From Candidatus Ratteibacteria bacterium (lineage in GTDB: Bacteria; CAIJMQ01), in assembly GCA_028715665.1 (NCBI GenBank), contig JAQURI010000015.1, forward strand, positions 1 through 17,490: DNA of 17,490 nucleotides, given 5' to 3'. The translations under genes and the position numbers were made by a program. Shown one piece after another: positions 5,732 through 12,271 of this stretch. Under the pieces are notes generated by a model, which saw only the letters and a program-made list of their open reading frames with translations, searched no databases and was not told the origin of the DNA. Position 1 is the first letter of the stretch; the number at the start of each line of letters is the position of its first letter.

Positions 5732-7081
5732 TTATACGAATTGCCCGGCCGAGTAACCTGATGCCCAAGCCCAATGAAGATTATAACCGCCCAGTTCGCC
5801 CGTAACATCCAAAACTTCGCCTATAAAATAAAGCCCTTTAACTTTATGGCATTCGAAAGTTTTGGAAGATAGTTCTCTGGTATCGACTCCGCCTTTTGTG
5901 ACTTCGGCTACTTTGTAGCCTTCGGTGCCAGAGGGGATAATTTTCCATTTATGAAATATTTCCGCAATTTTGCCTATTTCTTTTTTGTTATATTGGTTTA
6001 CCCGTGTACCATGCGCGGTACAGGGCACAGCCGGTTTACTTAACTTAAGAAATTTTTGGACAAGGCGTTTAGGCAAAAATTCGCTTATTAAATTTTTTAG
6101 TTCCACTTTTGGCTTTTGTTTCTGCCACTCTGTTATTTTTTCGGCTAAATCAATATATGGAAGCAAATTGATGATAATCTCATCGCCTTTGTTCCAATAG
6201 TTTGAGATTTGAAGTATTGCTGGACCGCTTAGCCCTTTGTGGGTGAAAAGGATATCTTCGCGAAAAGTTTTTCTTGCCCTGCATCGTCTCGCCATTGTAT
6301 CTATGGCGGACTGGTGCGGGGTTGTGCAACTTACGGTGGCTTTGACGGATATGCCGGCTAAATCGCGGAAGAAGTTGAATGAACCCCGCGACGTAGGACA
6401 TCGAAAAAATTTCTTCGATATTTTTTCGATACTCTGCGGGGTAATCGTCGCGCATTCATCCCCGTTTTGAAAGACGGGGATTTCTGCGTTCCGATTAAAA
6501 ATAAGAGGCACTAAACCGGGATGAGTGGGGATAATGTTCAAACCGAACTGTTTGGCTATGTCGTATCCGAAACCGGAAGTGCCCGTTTCAGGCATTGATA
6601 GTCCGCCGGTTGCAATGACAAGTGAATCCGAAGTGTAATCGCCGGAACTGGCGCTTATAAGGAATTTTTTTTCTTTCTTTATTTTTTTTATTTCGCAGTT
6701 AATCTGGATTGAAACCGCGCCGATTCGGCATTCTTCCAGTAGCAAATTTACAATTTCCCGGGCTTCTCTCATACAGAAAAGTTGGCCTGCTTTTTTCTCG
6801 TCATAAAATATGCCGTGTTTTTCAAGTAATGACAGAAAGATATCGGGAGTAAACCGGCTTAATGCGGATTTGCAGAACTTCGGGTTATCGGATATGTAAT
6901 TTTCTCCCCTGACCCAGAGATTCGTGAAATTGCAGCGTTTTCCGCCCGAAATAAGGATTTTATTGCCGACCTGAGCGGAATGGTCTAAGAGCAGGACTTT
7001 ACGGCCTCTTTGTCCGGCAGTCAAAGCGCACATTAATCCTGCGGCGCCCGCTCCTATGATTATGACCTGATAGTCCCGCAT
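5732..7081 (-). CDS. BaiN/HI0933-family flavoprotein with palindromic in-frame inserts
   Basis: This 449-aa FAD-dependent oxidoreductase belongs to the HI0933/YhiN/BaiN family. The Rossmann motif GAGAAGLMCAL is at residues 10-20, KILISGGKRCNFTN at 41-54, VIATGG at 155-160, FTHKGLSGPAILQIS at 279-293, and the C-terminal FAD motif GLYFIGEVLDVTGELGGYNLHWAWASG at about 416-442. The substrate is unknown. Members I recall are about 400-420 aa; the excess sits in three places. These are residues ~196-237 between VPLIF and FRDLAGIS, ~253-271 before TFREDILFTH, and ~350-361 before NQYNKKEI. Each coincides with a DNA palindrome (6372-6499, 6290-6308, 6001-6025), and the first is related to the intergenic array at 7358-7555. 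The frame is intact, so the protein is probably made. There is no clear SD. It lies 31 bp after the small ERR/DRR gene, probably as one transcript. Confidence 0.92.
   Translation of the reverse strand: MRDYQVIIIGAGAAGLMCALTAGQRGRKVLLLDHSAQVGNKILISGGKRCNFTNLWVRGENYISDNPKFCKSALSRFTPDIFLSLLEKHGIFYDEKKAGQLFCMREAREIVNLLLEECRIGAVSIQINCEIKKIKKEKKFLISASSGDYTSDSLVIATGGLSMPETGTSGFGYDIAKQFGLNIIPTHPGLVPLIFNRNAEIPVFQNGDECATITPQSIEKISKKFFRCPTSRGSFNFFRDLAGISVKATVSCTTPHQSAIDTMARRCRARKTFREDILFTHKGLSGPAILQISNYWNKGDEIIINLLPYIDLAEKITEWQKQKPKVELKNLISEFLPKRLVQKFLKLSKPAVPCTAHGTRVNQYNKKEIGKIAEIFHKWKIIPSGTEGYKVAEVTKGGVDTRELSSKTFECHKVKGLYFIGEVLDVTGELGGYNLHWAWASGYSAGQFV
6001..6025. repeat. In-frame hairpin in the flavoprotein gene (third)
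   Basis: CCCGTGTACC (6001-6010) and GGTACAGGG (6017-6025) pair with a single bulge around a 6-base loop. The codons read PAVPCTAHGTRV, a stretch I do not expect between the helix ending KFLKLSK and NQYNKKEI in this family. Confidence 0.6.
6290..6308. repeat. In-frame hairpin in the flavoprotein gene (second)
   Basis: CGCCAT (6290-6295) and ATGGCG (6303-6308) form a hairpin with a 7-base loop inside codons for the variable TTPHQSAIDTMARRCRARK segment. Just beside it, GGTGCGGGGTT (6313-6323) also occurs at 7613-7623 in the intergenic hairpin array. Confidence 0.5.
6372..6499 (-). repeat. Palindromic repeat element inserted in frame in the flavoprotein gene
   Basis: Read on the minus strand, the first ~70 bases (from TTTAATCGGAACGCAG) match the plus-strand intergenic stretch from 7358 with only a handful of substitutions, and the last ~30 bases match 7514-7555. 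Structure: hairpin ATCCCCGT/ACGGGGAT (6458-6465, 6474-6481), then a perfect 11-bp palindrome ATCGAAAAAAT/ATTTTTTCGAT (6400-6410, 6420-6430), enclosed by ACCCCGC/GCGGGGT. The intergenic copy has the same outline with a longer centre. The insert is free of stop codons in the gene frame and encodes about 42 residues. Confidence 0.85.
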
Positions 7082-7112
7082 GAGATTTGTTATGTTTGAA
7101 AGGTGAGTGTGT

Positions 7113-7256
7113 TTATTTGGATTTTCTTCTGTCTCTTCCCATTCTTCTGTCTTGAACGCATCTTCTTTCCGAACTCGGGCATCTCGGACGGGAAAATTTT
7201 CTTCTCTCTTTTGGATTTCTTCTTTCTTTCCCTGAACGACGTTCTTTTGTCTTCAT
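7113..7256 (-). CDS. Small ERR/DRR-repeat basic protein
   Basis: This is a 47-aa protein starting at ATG 7256, where AAGGAG lies just upstream; the longer open frame to 7328 is not needed. The sequence is built from a repeated acidic-Arg-Arg word: KERRSGKERRNPKERRK, then SSERRCVQDRR and GRDRRK. Short Arg-rich proteins or tails with GKERR/DRR repeats occur in many bacteria, but I know of no assigned function. Two cysteines (PRCPSSERRC) could bind metal or form a disulphide; that is speculation. It has its own candidate promoter at 7281-7307 and lies 31 bp before the flavoprotein gene. Confidence 0.65.
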   Translation of the reverse strand: MKTKERRSGKERRNPKERRKFSRPRCPSSERRCVQDRRMGRDRRKSK

Positions 7257-7280
7257 AAATCTCTCCTTTACGTAATGTAG

Positions 7281-7307
7281 ATTATCCCATGATATTGTAA
7301 AAGTCAA
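7281..7307 (-). promoter_or_regulatory. Candidate sigma-70 promoter for the ERR/DRR gene
   Basis: On the minus strand TTGACT (7302-7307) is followed after 15 bases by GATAAT (7281-7286). Both hexamers are good but the spacer is short. The adjacent upstream bases repeat TTGACTTT-like words (about 7301-7329), so part of the match may simply be repeat sequence. Confidence 0.4.
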
Positions 7308-7357
7308 ACAAGGAAAGTCAAAAGTCAAAACGAAAAAGGTAAAACAGAAATGCTTCT

Positions 7358-7685
7358 TTAATCGGAGCGCAGAAATCCCCGTTTTTCAAGACGGGGATGA
7401 ATGCGTGACGATTACCCCGCAGAGTATCGGGAAAATATCCCTTCGCCCTCTGGAATTTTTTAAAAATTCCGAGGACTTAGTCCCGGGAATTCTCCGAATT
7501 CCTCGGGGGGGAAATTTTCCCGATGGTTTACGTTGCAGGGGTTATTTAAATTTTGCCTTTTTACCCACGCACCAGAAAGCCACGCCTGTGAGGGCGTGGA
7601 TGAATGGCTTTCGGTGCGGGGTTCCGCTCCACAGTGGAATCCCGAAAAAAGAGAAGCCACCGCTGTAAGGCGGTGGAGCTTCACT
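7358..7685. repeat. Composite palindromic array (possible IS200/IS605-type end remnant)
   Basis: This 328-base stretch fills most of the 475-base gap between divergent genes and is almost continuous hairpins. In order: ATCCCCGT/ACGGGGAT (7375-7382, 7391-7398); ATCGGGAAAAT/ATTTTCCCGAT (7426-7436, 7514-7524) enclosing GGAATTTTT/AAAAATTCC (7452-7470) and CCGAGGA/TCCTCGG (7469-7475, 7500-7506); GCACC and GAAAGCC pairing with GGCTTTC and GGTGC around CCACGCC/GGCGTGG (7569-7617); GGGGTTCC/GGAATCCC (7618-7625, 7636-7643); and CCACCGC/GCGGTGG (7657-7663, 7670-7676). The words AGAAATCCCC...GGGGATGAATG, AGAAAGCC...GGATGAATGG and GAAGCCACC...GGTGGAGCTTCAC resemble right ends of IS200/IS605 elements as I remember them. 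No transposase or TnpB is present. The first ~200 bases are related to the insert in the flavoprotein gene. The rest of the gap (7257-7357, 7686-7731) holds only promoter candidates. Confidence 0.8.
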
Positions 7686-7731
7686 ATTGAGTTTTTTCTT
7701 TTTCAAAGATGATAGTGTAAAATGAAAAATC

Positions 7732-8316
7732 ATGCGAATATCAAGCGGAGCAAACAAAGGGCGAGTATTGAAATGTGCCAAACATGTGCCGTCACTCAGG
7801 CCTATTACCGATAAAATCAAAAATGCTGTTTTTTCCATATTATTCGATAGGGTGATAGACGCCCGGGTTTTAGATATGTTTGCAGGCACGGGAATATTTG
7901 GTTTTGAAGCGCTGTCCAGAGGGGCGGAAAGCGTCACGTTTGTGGATAAAAGCTATGAGAATATCAAACTAATCAGGGAAAACGCGCAGAAACTTCAACT
8001 TGCTCAAAAAATAGAGGTCTTAAGCAGGGATTTCGAAAAAGCAATCGAATATATGGAAAAAACGGGAAAAACTTTTTCGGTAGTATTCATAGACCCGCCT
8101 TATAATACGGATTTTGCTTTTAAGACATTGAAACATCCTTCTTTTTTATCGCTTGTTGAACCTGACGGTTTGATTATAGTAAGAGTTCATCATAAAACGA
8201 AACTGCCTCTTTGCGTTGATAATTTATCTGTTGTGGACGAGAGAAAATACGGAGAGGCAAAAATTTATTTTTATAAACAGACTCGTGGTAAACCGCCAGA
8301 AAATGACATTTCCTGA
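7732..8316 (+). CDS. rsmD: 16S rRNA (guanine966-N2)-methyltransferase
   Basis: This 194-aa protein has the RsmD layout. The N-terminal basic segment RISSGANKGRVLKC leads into RPITDKIKNAVFSIL (residues 23-37). SAM-binding motif I is VLDMFAGTGIFGFEALSRGA (46-65), followed by FVDKS (70-74). The catalytic DPPY is at 121-124. The enzyme methylates N2 of G966 in 16S rRNA within 30S particles. A C-terminal extension after YFYKQ is polar and not conserved in my recollection. No Shine-Dalgarno precedes the ATG; TAAAAT (7718-7723) ends nine bases before it, so a leaderless or nearly leaderless transcript is possible. It is the first plus-strand gene after the hairpin array. Confidence 0.94.
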   Translation: MRISSGANKGRVLKCAKHVPSLRPITDKIKNAVFSILFDRVIDARVLDMFAGTGIFGFEALSRGAESVTFVDKSYENIKLIRENAQKLQLAQKIEVLSRDFEKAIEYMEKTGKTFSVVFIDPPYNTDFAFKTLKHPSFLSLVEPDGLIIVRVHHKTKLPLCVDNLSVVDERKYGEAKIYFYKQTRGKPPENDIS

Positions 8317-8331
8317 CGGCTTGAGTATAAT
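8303..8331 (+). promoter_or_regulatory. Candidate strong sigma-70 promoter, probably leaderless
   Basis: ATGACA (8303-8308, 5 of 6 to consensus) and a perfect TATAAT (8326-8331) are separated by exactly 17 bases at the end of rsmD. Transcription would start near 8338, about two bases before the ATG at 8340, which has no Shine-Dalgarno. Confidence 0.55.
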
Positions 8332-8339
8332 TGTCGAAA

Positions 8340-10463
8340 ATGAAAAAATCTAAAAAAATAAAATCGGCGGTCGGAAATGCTGTTTATGTCCCCCCCGATA
8401 TTTTCGGCAATATTTATGTCGCGATAATAATACTTATCGCCTGTTCCACTGCGCTTGTGATGATGCCGCAGGCGTTCAATTACGTTCTTATCAAACTTGC
8501 CATTGCGCAGTTTCTTCTGATAATTATTTTTGTCTTATGGCTTTATCAAATTTTTGAAAAGGGGAAAATATCCATATACAAAGACCCCGCTTTTATCGCT
8601 TTGGGAACCTTGACTATATGGCTTGTAATAAATCTTTTTTATTCCAGTTATAGATATGCGAGCGTAACCGAATTAAGCCGCCTTTTGACTTGTTTTGCCC
8701 TGTATTTTGCCGTCGTGAATCTTTTAAAAAGAGAGAAGGACTTATTGCTGACGGTGTTTTTTATAGTGATAGTTTTTGCGGGGCTTTCGGTCCACGGGGT
8801 ATTCGACTATTTTCATAATAGAAACCCCGTGATAATTTCCACTTTCGGAAATCCCAACTTTTTTTCGGCATATCTTGTTACGGTCCTTCCGGTTGTGCTT
8901 TTGCTATGCATATATAATTTTTTGCGTAAAAATTTTTTAATTTCTTCGTTGCTGTTCATCTTGACCGTAACGACAATTTTCCTTTTGTATGTTTTGAGTT
9001 CGCGCGGCGCATGGTTGGCATTGGCAGTTTCCGTTATTTCCTTATTGGTTTTGTTCGGTAACCGCATATTAAAACTTAGATGGAAAACTTATATTGTTAT
9101 AGGTCTTGCCGTTATATTATTCGTCGGAAGCGGCATATTATTTCAAAAGATGCCCCGGATTAAATCTTATCTTAATGACGAAATGACGAAAGGCACGATA
9201 GGAATAAGGCTCCATATTTGGCACGGCACATTAAGAATGATACAGGCGCGTCCGCTTTTGGGGTGGGGGATGGGGACTTTTATCATTGTATATCCCCGAT
9301 TTCGCATACCCGAATATTTTTTGAATTTGCATTCCGTGAATGCAACCGACCATGCGCATAACGAAATTCTGCAGCTTACAAGTGAAATAGGGCTCATCGG
9401 GCTTGGAATCTTTCTTCTGTTTTTGGGAATAATCCTGTTTCAGGCGGTACGGGTTTTTAATAAACGACCCCTAAACTTATTAAATGTGATTCATGCGGGC
9501 CTGATTGCCGGGGCGATAGCATTGTTTGTGCATAATCTTACCTGTATGAATTTGCGTCTCGAAGCCTCAGCTATTTATTTTTATCTTTTTCTCGGATTGG
9601 TTTGCGCGGTATGCAAAATTTCTAAAGTCCAAAGCGAAGAAGATTATTTCAATAGGGGATTTCCGAAGAATAAAATTCTATTGTGGGTTGTTGTTCCTGT
9701 CGCGATATTGATGGGCATGGCATACACAAACGGGCCGGTTAAACTGATAAGGTCTTCCATCCATTTGAAAAATGCTATCATGTTCAGGAACCAAAATAAA
9801 TGGAATGATACTATTCGGGAGTATAATAAAGCGATTTATTGGGATAGACATAGTTTAAGGTCTTATTATCGTCTTGCCTTTGCGTATGCATCGATAAATA
9901 AAATAAACGAAGCGCTGGCTACATATTTAAAATTGGAAACATTGGCGCCTAACTATGCGGATATAAATTACAATATGGGTTCTCTTTATTTAAGAATGGG
10001 TAAATCGGAGGAAGCGTTAAAGCAATTGAGGATTTCTCTAAAGCTGAATCCGTATGAACCCAAGACATATTGTAATATCGGAGCCGTGTATATGTATTTG
10101 GGGGACGCGGACAAAGCGTTGGAAAATTACCGGGAAGCCGTCGAAATTCAGGAACGGAAAAAGAAAATAAATCCTGACCTTGCGGATTTTGGCGGAGGAT
10201 ATGCCGGCATTGGAGAAATTTACTATTCTCAAGGCAAATGTGAGGAAGCGGTTGCAAATTATCAAAAAGCGGTGCAACTTGGAGAAAAAAATGTTAGAAT
10301 TTTGTCGAGACTCGGCAATTGTTATTTTAAGATGCAGGATTTTTTGAGGGCAAAACAAACTTATGAAGAGTTGCTCGAAATAGACTCCGGGCAAACTCAA
10401 GTCGAAGAATTTATCGAACAGTTGGATAAAATTATAAAATCGGGCAAAGATGGCAACCAATAG
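8340..10463 (+). CDS. O-antigen ligase/polymerase-like membrane protein with TPR tail
   Basis: This is a 707-aa protein from ATG 8340 (an in-frame TTG at 8331 falls inside the -10 box and is unlikely). The N-terminal ~460 residues are polytopic, about ten to twelve helices, with Wzy_C/O-antigen ligase hallmarks. These are TFGNPNFFSAYL (~168-179), a short SSRGAWLAL segment (~220-228), and the periplasmic loop region RPLLGWGMGTF followed by DHAHNEILQLTSEIGLIGL (~337-355). Such proteins join or polymerise lipid-linked sugar units for LPS or another surface polysaccharide, or glycosylate proteins. After a last helix (~448-460), residues ~475-700 are tetratricopeptide repeats (for example NYADINYNMGSLYLRMGKSE, PYEPKTYCNIGAVYMYLGDA), a protein-interaction solenoid. 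Whether it is ligase, polymerase or protein O-oligosaccharyltransferase cannot be decided here. Its 3' end overlaps mlaE by 14 bases. Confidence 0.88.
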   Translation: MKKSKKIKSAVGNAVYVPPDIFGNIYVAIIILIACSTALVMMPQAFNYVLIKLAIAQFLLIIIFVLWLYQIFEKGKISIYKDPAFIALGTLTIWLVINLFYSSYRYASVTELSRLLTCFALYFAVVNLLKREKDLLLTVFFIVIVFAGLSVHGVFDYFHNRNPVIISTFGNPNFFSAYLVTVLPVVLLLCIYNFLRKNFLISSLLFILTVTTIFLLYVLSSRGAWLALAVSVISLLVLFGNRILKLRWKTYIVIGLAVILFVGSGILFQKMPRIKSYLNDEMTKGTIGIRLHIWHGTLRMIQARPLLGWGMGTFIIVYPRFRIPEYFLNLHSVNATDHAHNEILQLTSEIGLIGLGIFLLFLGIILFQAVRVFNKRPLNLLNVIHAGLIAGAIALFVHNLTCMNLRLEASAIYFYLFLGLVCAVCKISKVQSEEDYFNRGFPKNKILLWVVVPVAILMGMAYTNGPVKLIRSSIHLKNAIMFRNQNKWNDTIREYNKAIYWDRHSLRSYYRLAFAYASINKINEALATYLKLETLAPNYADINYNMGSLYLRMGKSEEALKQLRISLKLNPYEPKTYCNIGAVYMYLGDADKALENYREAVEIQERKKKINPDLADFGGGYAGIGEIYYSQGKCEEAVANYQKAVQLGEKNVRILSRLGNCYFKMQDFLRAKQTYEELLEIDSGQTQVEEFIEQLDKIIKSGKDGNQ

Positions 10464-11214
10464 CAAAGACAGCGCATTTTGGCGCGGAATCCAAAAAGCG
10501 GGAGAAGTAATAATACTCTTGTTTCGGACATTTTATTTCTCCACACTTGCCCATCGCAACTCAAAACGGATAATTCTGCAGATAGCCGATATAGGCGTTG
10601 ATTCGGTGCCGATGGTATCTCTTATGGCAATATTTACGGGAATGGTTATGGGACTTCAGGCGGGACATGAACTTTTGAAATTCCAGGCGCAGGAATTTTT
10701 AGGCGTGGGTGTCGCTGCCACTTTGGTAAGGGAACTCGGGCCTGTTCTTACCGGTCTTATCGTTGCGGGCAGGGCGGGTGCGTCAATGACGGCGGAAATA
10801 GGAACAATGCAGGTTTCCGAAGAAGTGGACGCGCTTCGTTCCATGGCCATTGACCCTATAAAGTATTTGGTCATGCCGCGTTTTATTGCCGCAATAATAG
10901 TTTTGCCTTTACTTACCATTTTGACGGATGTTTTGGGCATAAGCGGCGGTTTTTTAATCGGCAGGGTCCAACTAAATATAAAATTATACGAATATGTAAG
11001 GCATATGGTGGATTTTGTCACATTGAAAGATTTTGCAAACGGCATCGTAAAATCGGTGGTTTTCGGCGGTATAATCGCGACCATGGCTTGTTATCACGGG
11101 CTTAAGACGGAAGGCGGAGCAAGGGGCGTGGGAAAGTCCACCACCCTGTCCGTTGTAGATTCGTTTTTGCTTATATTGGTTTCGGACTATTTTATAACGC
11201 ATATGTTGTACTGA
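10450..11214 (+). CDS. mlaE: MlaE-family ABC transporter permease
   Basis: This 254-aa integral membrane protein is the permease of a Mla-type phospholipid ABC transporter in the inner membrane. The conserved family block is clear: TLVRELGPVLTGLIVAGRAGASMTAEIGTMQVSEEVDAL (residues 91-129). It is preceded by MVSLMAIFTGMVMGLQAG (55-72) and followed by IDPIKYLVMPRFIA and the C-terminal GARGVGKSTTLSVV segment. Length is typical. The ATG lies 14 bases inside the end of the ligase/TPR gene, suggesting coupling. The ATPase (mlaF) and MCE-domain subunit (mlaD) follow in order E-F-D. No MlaB or MlaC homologue is visible, which is common outside Proteobacteria. Confidence 0.94.
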   Translation: MATNSKDSAFWRGIQKAGEVIILLFRTFYFSTLAHRNSKRIILQIADIGVDSVPMVSLMAIFTGMVMGLQAGHELLKFQAQEFLGVGVAATLVRELGPVLTGLIVAGRAGASMTAEIGTMQVSEEVDALRSMAIDPIKYLVMPRFIAAIIVLPLLTILTDVLGISGGFLIGRVQLNIKLYEYVRHMVDFVTLKDFANGIVKSVVFGGIIATMACYHGLKTEGGARGVGKSTTLSVVDSFLLILVSDYFITHMLY

Positions 11215-11227
11215 AAAAATTAAAGAA

Positions 11228-11348
11228 TGATTACACAGATTAGAAAATACGAGATTACACAGATAAACCAATCTCCATTAGAAATAAATTTATTTGTGGG
11301 GAAAATAAATCTTTAATCGGTGTAATCTCTTAAAAATCACTGTAATCA
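11228..11348. repeat. Inverted GATTACACAGAT word repeat
   Basis: GATTACACAGAT occurs at 11229-11240 and 11253-11264. Inverted relatives follow at 11315-11329 (AATCGGTGTAATCTC) and 11335-11348 (AATCACTGTAATCA). The outer and inner pairs nest, so the whole mlaE-mlaF gap can fold on itself. Similar GATTACACAGATT words are dispersed in other bacterial genomes in my recollection. It interrupts an otherwise tight operon. Confidence 0.75.
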
Positions 11349-11363
11349 CATTTTATTTTTAAA

Positions 11364-12128
11364 ATGGAAGAAGAAATCACTATCAAAGTAAAAAAATTGA
11401 CCAAAAGTTTCAACGGCAATAAAGTTTTGGACGAGTTGGACCTCGATATTAAGAAGGGTGAAACACTCGGAATATTGGGCAAGAGCGGTATCGGAAAATC
11501 CGTATTGTTAAAACATCTGATAGGGCTCATGAAGCCCGACAGCGGTCAGATTTATATCGGCGCGATAGATATAGCTCCCCTTAAAGAAGAAGATATAAGC
11601 GTAATTAGGCGGATGCTTTTTGGAATGCTGTTTCAGACGGCTGCGCTTCTTAATTCGCTTACTGTGGCAGAAAATGTGGCATTGCCGCTGAAAGAAGGGA
11701 CAAACCTTCCGGAAGAAAAAATACGCCAGAAGGTCAAAGAGAAACTGGCAATGGTGGGTTTGAAGGATATAGAAGACCAGATGCCCGATTCTCTGTCCGG
11801 CGGAATGAGGAGAAGGGTTGGGCTGGCAAGGGCGCTGGTAATGGACCCTCAAATAATTCTTTACGACGAACCTACGAGCGGGCTTGACCCGATTATAGCC
11901 AATTCTATCAACCAATTGATTTTGGATGTAAAAGAGCTAACGGGCGCTACTTCCATAGTCGTTACTCACGACCTTAACTGCATAAACAGAATAGCGGACA
12001 GAGTAGGGCTGTTATATGACGGAAAAATTCTGGAAATAAACGAAAAAGAAAAATTCATGAAAAGCGAAAACCCTTACGTTCAACAGTTTATTCATGGTAG
12101 AATTGAGGGTCCGATTAAAATAGGATAA
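11364..12128 (+). CDS. mlaF: MlaF-family ABC transporter ATPase
   Basis: This 254-aa cytoplasmic ATPase powers the MlaE permease. All nucleotide-binding motifs are intact: Walker A GKSGIGKS (residues 39-46), Q-loop FQ (Q91), signature LSGGM (144-148), Walker B IILYDEP (164-170, catalytic E169) and H-loop THD (H202). The C-terminal GLLYDGKILE and SENPYVQQFIHGRIEGPI match MlaF proteins. The ATG follows the inverted-repeat gap after mlaE and has no obvious Shine-Dalgarno (it is preceded by TTTTTAAA). The product should work with the neighbouring mlaE and mlaD. Confidence 0.95.
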   Translation: MEEEITIKVKKLTKSFNGNKVLDELDLDIKKGETLGILGKSGIGKSVLLKHLIGLMKPDSGQIYIGAIDIAPLKEEDISVIRRMLFGMLFQTAALLNSLTVAENVALPLKEGTNLPEEKIRQKVKEKLAMVGLKDIEDQMPDSLSGGMRRRVGLARALVMDPQIILYDEPTSGLDPIIANSINQLILDVKELTGATSIVVTHDLNCINRIADRVGLLYDGKILEINEKEKFMKSENPYVQQFIHGRIEGPIKIG

Positions 12129-12140
12129 GTTAACGAATTA

Positions 12141-12250
12141 GTTATTAATGGTTAACAATAGTTAACAATGGTTAATAATGGTTACGAAAATTTATTAAAA
12201 GCAACCTTTATTAACCGCTATTAACCAACATTAACTACTATTAACTTGTA
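12141..12250. repeat. 10-bp tandem word repeat with inverted half
   Basis: From 12141 to 12190 there are five consecutive 10-mers of the form GTTAANAATG (GTTATTAATG, GTTAACAATA, GTTAACAATG, GTTAATAATG, GTTACGAAAA). After a 20-base spacer, four inverted 10-mers follow from 12211 to 12250 (TTAACCGCTA, TTAACCAACA, TTAACTACTA, TTAACTTGTA). The exact 10-bp register equals about one DNA helical turn. It occupies nearly all of the mlaF-mlaD gap. Confidence 0.85.
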
Positions 12251-12271
12251 GTTAATTAAAAGGGACTAAAA

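Noticed and set aside
7257..7328. 24-codon N-terminal extension of the ERR/DRR protein
   Set aside because: It covers a promoter candidate and TTGACTTT word repeats, while the ATG at 7256 has a good AAGGAG site.
7405..7668. 87-codon plus-strand ORF inside the hairpin array, whose start resembles the flavoprotein insert (TITPQSI)
   Set aside because: It lies wholly in palindromic repeat DNA, has no ribosome site and no domain. The resemblance comes from the repeat itself.
7542..7937. 131-codon minus-strand ORF overlapping the array and rsmD
   Set aside because: Half of it is antisense to the well-supported rsmD gene and the rest is repeat; no start signal.
8331..8339. TTG start three codons upstream for the ligase/TPR gene
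   Set aside because: The TTG begins within the TATAAT box and has no ribosome site; the ATG at 8340 is the simpler start.
12141..12250. Possible CRISPR array from regular repeats
   Set aside because: Units are 10 bp, lack unique spacers of about 30 bp, and the second half is inverted; no cas genes nearby.
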